A DNA stretch of 8,314 nt from Deltaproteobacteria bacterium (GTDB lineage: Bacteria > Desulfobacterota > Desulfarculia > Adiutricales > Adiutricaceae): positions 1 through 8,314 of the forward strand of contig JAITIH010000244.1 in the NCBI GenBank assembly GCA_031279525.1, in the 5' to 3' direction. The position numbers were made by a program, and so were the translations under genes. Shown piece after piece: positions 5,877-8,314 of this stretch. The notes under the pieces were generated by a model. It did no database searches. It was given only the letters and a program-made list of their open reading frames with translations, and was not told the origin of the DNA. Within the stretch, counting starts at the first letter, position 1. The number at the start of each line of letters is the position of its first letter.

Positions 5877-7565
5877 ATGAAAAACCCGCCGAAAAAAGCC
5901 ATCGCCCCCGCCAAAGGCCAAAAAGAGGCCAGCCTAACGGGCTCCCAAGGCCTTGGCCCCGGGTCCCTCGCTCCTCGCCTGGCCCTGGCCGCCTTGGGCG
6001 GCCTAGCCCAAGCCTTGACCCTCCCCAAAGCCGGCCTTTGGCCCTTGGCCTTCTTCTGTCTAATCCCCCTTTACCTGGGCGTCCGCGGCCAAAGCCCCAA
6101 GCGGGCCTTTCTGATCGGCTGGACCTACGGCCTGGCTTTAGGCTTGGCCAGCTTCAGCTGGCTGGCCCAGGTCATGGCCGGCTACGGGGGCCTAGGGGCC
6201 GGCGGCTACGCGGTCTTAATTCTCTTGGCCACTTACCTGGCCGTCTATCAGGGCCTGTGGGCCATCTTGATGGCCCCCTTTCGGCCCGACGGGCCAAAGG
6301 CCTGGCTTCACCCAATTTTGGGCGGAGCCTTTTGGGTCGGCTTAGACGGCCTAAAAAACTTCGTTTTTACCGGCTTTAACTGGTCGCCCTTGGCCGTGGG
6401 CCTGGCTTTGGCCCCATCCCTTATGGGGGCGGCCGACTTGATCGGGCTTTACGGGCTGGCCCTGCCCGTGGCCGCCATTAACGGCTGGCTGGCCTTAGCG
6501 ATCCCCAAAAACCCTAAAACCGGCCCTTTAGCCGCCCTCGCGGCCGGAGTCTTTTTGGCTTTGTTCCTTTACGGCCATAAATCCGACCAGGCCTACACGG
6601 AGATCGACTTAAAGGGCGAGCCCAAGGCCATCGCCGTCCTTCAGGCCTCGGTGGAGCAAGAGATAAAATGGGACTCGGCCTTCCGCGACCAGGTCCTAAA
6701 CCGCTACGCGCTCCTCTTCGAGTTGGCCCAAAAAAGCCAGCCCTGGCTCACCGTCTGGCCGGAGACGGCGGCCCCTTTTTCCTACGGCCAGGACGCTTTC
6801 GAGACCGCCTGGCTGGACTCCTTATTAGCCAAGGCCACCCACGAATCCTTGGTCGGGGTGACCAGCCTTAGGCTGGAAGACGACGAGTGGCGCCTTTACA
6901 ACCGGGCCTGGCTCATGGGCCCGGACGGGCCGGGCCCCCACTACGACAAGCGCCACTTGGTCCCCTTTGGGGAGTACGTGCCCCTGGCCGACAAGCTGCC
7001 CTTTTTGCGCTGGGCTTTTTTGCAAGGGGTTTTAGGGGCGGCCGGCCGCTTGAGCCCGGGCCAGCCGACGTCGCCCATAGTTCACGACGGGACGACTTTA
7101 GGGATCATGATCTGCTTCGAGTCGACCTTTCCCTACCTGGCGAGGGATCGGGCCCTGGAAGGAGCCGACTTGCTGGTGGTCACCACCAACGACGCTTGGT
7201 TCGGCGACAGCTGGGCCCCGGAGCAACATCTATACCAGGCGGCCTGGCGGGCCGTCGAGGAGCGCCGGCCCCTGGTCCGGGCGGCCAATAACGGGATCTC
7301 GGCCTGGATTTCCCCGGCCGGCCGGATCCTGGAGCGCTCGCCCCAAAACGAGATAAATTATTATACATACCTGGTTCGCCTCCCGGCCCCAGCGAGCCAA
7401 GAACTCACCGTTTACGCCCGCCTCGGCTACTGGCTGACCCCGATCCTGGCTTTTTTGACGGTTTTGACCCTTTTGGCCCGCCTTTTTCGGTCCCCCGCCA
7501 CCCGGGCCCAAGGGCTTAAAATTTATAGATTTTTAGTTGGCTCCACTAAAATATCGAAACAATAA
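5877..7565 (+). CDS. lnt: Apolipoprotein N-acyltransferase
   Basis: Lnt is an inner-membrane enzyme that transfers an acyl chain from phospholipid to the N-terminal cysteine of lipoproteins, which prepares them for outer-membrane sorting. The product has 562 residues (E. coli about 512). A basic leader of about 30 residues precedes several hydrophobic segments (roughly 35-70, 78-98, 108-133, 147-165, 184-209, 217-233). The periplasmic nitrilase-like domain follows (about 250-500), then a final membrane helix near 517-537. The catalytic triad is Glu296 (VWPETAAP), Lys358 (YDKRHLVPFGEYVP) and Cys413 (MICFES). TTNDAWFG, EQH and RAANNG are also conserved. It lies 30 bp after the oleA-like gene and probably shares its transcript. 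No strong ribosome binding site is seen before the ATG. The last 15 codons and everything after them become sharply A+T-rich. Confidence 0.95.
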   Translation: MKNPPKKAIAPAKGQKEASLTGSQGLGPGSLAPRLALAALGGLAQALTLPKAGLWPLAFFCLIPLYLGVRGQSPKRAFLIGWTYGLALGLASFSWLAQVMAGYGGLGAGGYAVLILLATYLAVYQGLWAILMAPFRPDGPKAWLHPILGGAFWVGLDGLKNFVFTGFNWSPLAVGLALAPSLMGAADLIGLYGLALPVAAINGWLALAIPKNPKTGPLAALAAGVFLALFLYGHKSDQAYTEIDLKGEPKAIAVLQASVEQEIKWDSAFRDQVLNRYALLFELAQKSQPWLTVWPETAAPFSYGQDAFETAWLDSLLAKATHESLVGVTSLRLEDDEWRLYNRAWLMGPDGPGPHYDKRHLVPFGEYVPLADKLPFLRWAFLQGVLGAAGRLSPGQPTSPIVHDGTTLGIMICFESTFPYLARDRALEGADLLVVTTNDAWFGDSWAPEQHLYQAAWRAVEERRPLVRAANNGISAWISPAGRILERSPQNEINYYTYLVRLPAPASQELTVYARLGYWLTPILAFLTVLTLLARLFRSPATRAQGLKIYRFLVGSTKISKQ

Positions 7566-7650
7566 AGCCATACTATGATTTAATTAAATATTAAAAAAAG
7601 AAATAAAATCAATAATTACTAATTAATAACACATTTAATCAGCGATATTG

Positions 7651-7672
7651 AATTTAAAACTTTATTTAAATT
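7651..7672. repeat. Perfect 8-bp A+T inverted repeat downstream of lnt
   Basis: AATTTAAA (7651-7658) and TTTAAATT (7665-7672) form a perfect stem with a 6-nt loop. A second A+T-only hairpin, six A then TGC then six T (7687-7701), follows. Either could weakly end lnt transcription, but A-T stems are poor terminators and the surroundings are low in complexity. Confidence 0.35.
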
Positions 7673-7840
7673 ATTTCTACATAATTAAAAAATGCTTTTT
7701 TAGTAATTTTATAAATATAAATAATTTTATTAGCTCTAAATAAATCTCCAAACGTCCAAATTGTCTTTTAACATCTCTAATTCCCTCGTAAACTGACTGG
7801 CAATTCCCTGGCTCGGCCCCAAGGTTAAGGCATTTTCGCC

Positions 7841-7869
7841 TTGACAGGAACGGATAATTATTTTATTTT
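7841..7869 (+). promoter_or_regulatory. Candidate sigma70-like promoter upstream of the exported protein gene
   Basis: A perfect TTGACA (7841-7846) is followed after 17 nt by TATTTT (7864-7869, 4 of 6 matches to TATAAT). The predicted start is near 7876, about 318 nt before the ATG at 8194. This is the best-matching promoter in the right half of the window. Confidence 0.5.
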
Positions 7870-7874
7870 TATCG

Positions 7875-7910
7875 AAAGCCTAAATGATCGGGCGATCGCC
7901 TAAAGCCTAA
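7875..7910. repeat. Direct repeats flanking a 10-bp palindrome
   Basis: AAAGCCTAA occurs at 7875-7883 and 7902-7910. Between them lies the perfect palindrome GGCGATCGCC (7891-7900). The group sits just at and after the predicted start of transcription, a plausible place for regulator binding, though no known site is recognised. Confidence 0.45.
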
Positions 7911-7965
7911 GCCCGAATCGCTATGGCCCGTCTTTTTTGATTTTCGTTTATAAAATTCGCCGCAG

Positions 7966-8010
7966 CGAAAAGCTTCCTTAAAATTTTGGCTTTTCGTTAT
8001 TTTAATTTCT
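7966..8010 (+). terminator. Terminator-like hairpin in the 7566-8193 spacer
   Basis: CGAAAAGC (7966-7973) and GCTTTTCG (7989-7996) form a perfect 8-bp stem with a 15-nt loop, followed by a T-rich but interrupted tail (TTATTTTAATTTCTT). A smaller overlapping stem, TTCGC/GCGAA (7956-7969), is mutually exclusive with it. It could end a short RNA started near 7876, act as an attenuator in the leader, or end lnt transcription. Confidence 0.35.
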
Positions 8011-8040
8011 TATGGTCGAAAACCTCCCTTTAGTCTCCAT

Positions 8041-8104
8041 GTCAGCCTTTTTTGGGGGGCCTAACGGTCGGCCCTTCGTCTCCCGGGCCGCCGGCTGACT
8101 TTTT
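8041..8104 (+). terminator. GC-rich two-part hairpin followed by T5, possible terminator or attenuator
   Basis: GTCAGCC (8041-8047) pairs perfectly with GGCTGAC (8093-8099). Inside it, CGGCCC (8069-8074) pairs with GGGCCG (8085-8090) around a 10-nt loop. Five T follow directly (8100-8104). The outer stem leaves an internal loop of about 21 nt on the left and 2 nt on the right. It lies 90 bp before the start codon of the exported protein gene. Confidence 0.4.
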
Positions 8105-8193
8105 CGCCAGACGCCTTTAATAAGCAAGCTTAGTCCTTAAAAATATCTTTATTTTTTATTGTTTGGTTTTTTGCGCAACAAGGAGAAACTCGA

Positions 8194-8314
8194 ATGAAAG
8201 TCAAGTTCGCCTTACTGGCACTTTTAGTAATCGTCCTGGGCGGCCCTGGGCCGGCCAACGCCCAGGTAAGAGAGGGATCGTTTCATTTAAGCTTAATGGG
8301 CGGCTTAATCCTAC
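8194..8314 (+). CDS. Exported protein with signal peptide, probable outer-membrane protein (N-terminus only)
   Basis: Forty codons are visible before the window ends. The start is ATG, with AGGAG at 8181-8185, 8 nt upstream, the clearest ribosome binding site in the right half. The N-terminus is a classic signal peptide: MKVK, a hydrophobic core of about 14 residues (FALLALLVIVLGGP), then PANA with probable cleavage before Gln24. The mature part opens REGSFHLSLMGGLIL, alternating polar and hydrophobic residues and ending in glycines, like the first strand of many outer-membrane beta-barrels (OmpA-type or porin-like). That assignment is only an inference from about 17 residues. Export by Sec is well supported; final location is not. 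Confidence 0.75.
   Translation, partial: MKVKFALLALLVIVLGGPGPANAQVREGSFHLSLMGGLIL

Larger units (their letters stand above)
7566..8193. other. 628-bp gene-free region between lnt and the exported protein gene
   Basis: No supported coding region was seen. About 7566-7745 is a strongly A+T-rich island with inverted repeats. 7745-8100 is mixed and holds a good promoter candidate, a 10-bp palindrome flanked by direct repeats, and two hairpins. The last 90 bases are again A+T-rich and end in a strong ribosome binding site. This is long for a simple spacer and may contain a structured leader or small RNA. Confidence 0.55.

Noticed and set aside
5807..6379. 190-codon plus-strand open frame overlapping the oleA-like and lnt genes
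   Set aside because: The translation is dominated by Pro, Arg, Gly and Leu, as expected from a GC-rich shadow frame. It covers the well-supported start of lnt.
7891..7900. GGCGATCGCC resembling the cyanobacterial HIP1 repeat
   Set aside because: It occurs once as far as I can see, while HIP1 is highly repeated. Other features do not suggest a cyanobacterium.
7566..8193. CRISPR array, tRNA or rRNA in the long spacer
   Set aside because: There are no regularly spaced repeats, no tRNA cloverleaf signatures and no rRNA-like conserved segments.

Overview
The window looks like chromosomal DNA from a diderm (Gram-negative) bacterium. The evidence is an apolipoprotein N-acyltransferase gene and the start of an exported, outer-membrane-type protein. 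Protein-coding DNA is GC-rich and full of GGCC, while the spacers contain strongly A+T-rich islands. Leucine codons TTA and CTA remain common in the GC-rich genes. A deltaproteobacterial/Desulfobacterota-like host is possible, but this is only an impression; nothing here fixes the taxon.

Left part (1-1428, minus strand): a gene of the large AAA-like ATPase plus PD-(D/E)XK nuclease family, common in genomes rich in accessory DNA. An in-frame TAG separates the ATPase part from the nuclease part. The frame stays open after it to the window edge and encodes a recognisable nuclease core. The gene is therefore either recently broken or read through.

Middle (1928-4199, minus strand): a compact p-aminobenzoate (folate precursor) operon in the order pabA, pabB, pabC. 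It covers all steps from chorismate plus glutamine to p-aminobenzoate. A candidate promoter with a palindrome in its spacer lies about 230 bp upstream, and a hairpin plus U-tract between pabC and the ATPase gene may end the transcript.

Right part (4806-7565, plus strand): a divergent gene pair, an OleA-type thiolase-fold enzyme (head-to-head Claisen condensation of fatty acyl chains) followed 30 bp later by lnt (lipoprotein N-acylation). No oleB, oleC or oleD is visible.

End (7566-8314): a 628-bp gene-free region with a good sigma70-like promoter, several inverted repeats and a terminator-like hairpin. After it comes a strong ribosome binding site and the first 40 codons of an exported protein cut by the window edge. 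This region could hold a long structured leader or a small RNA.
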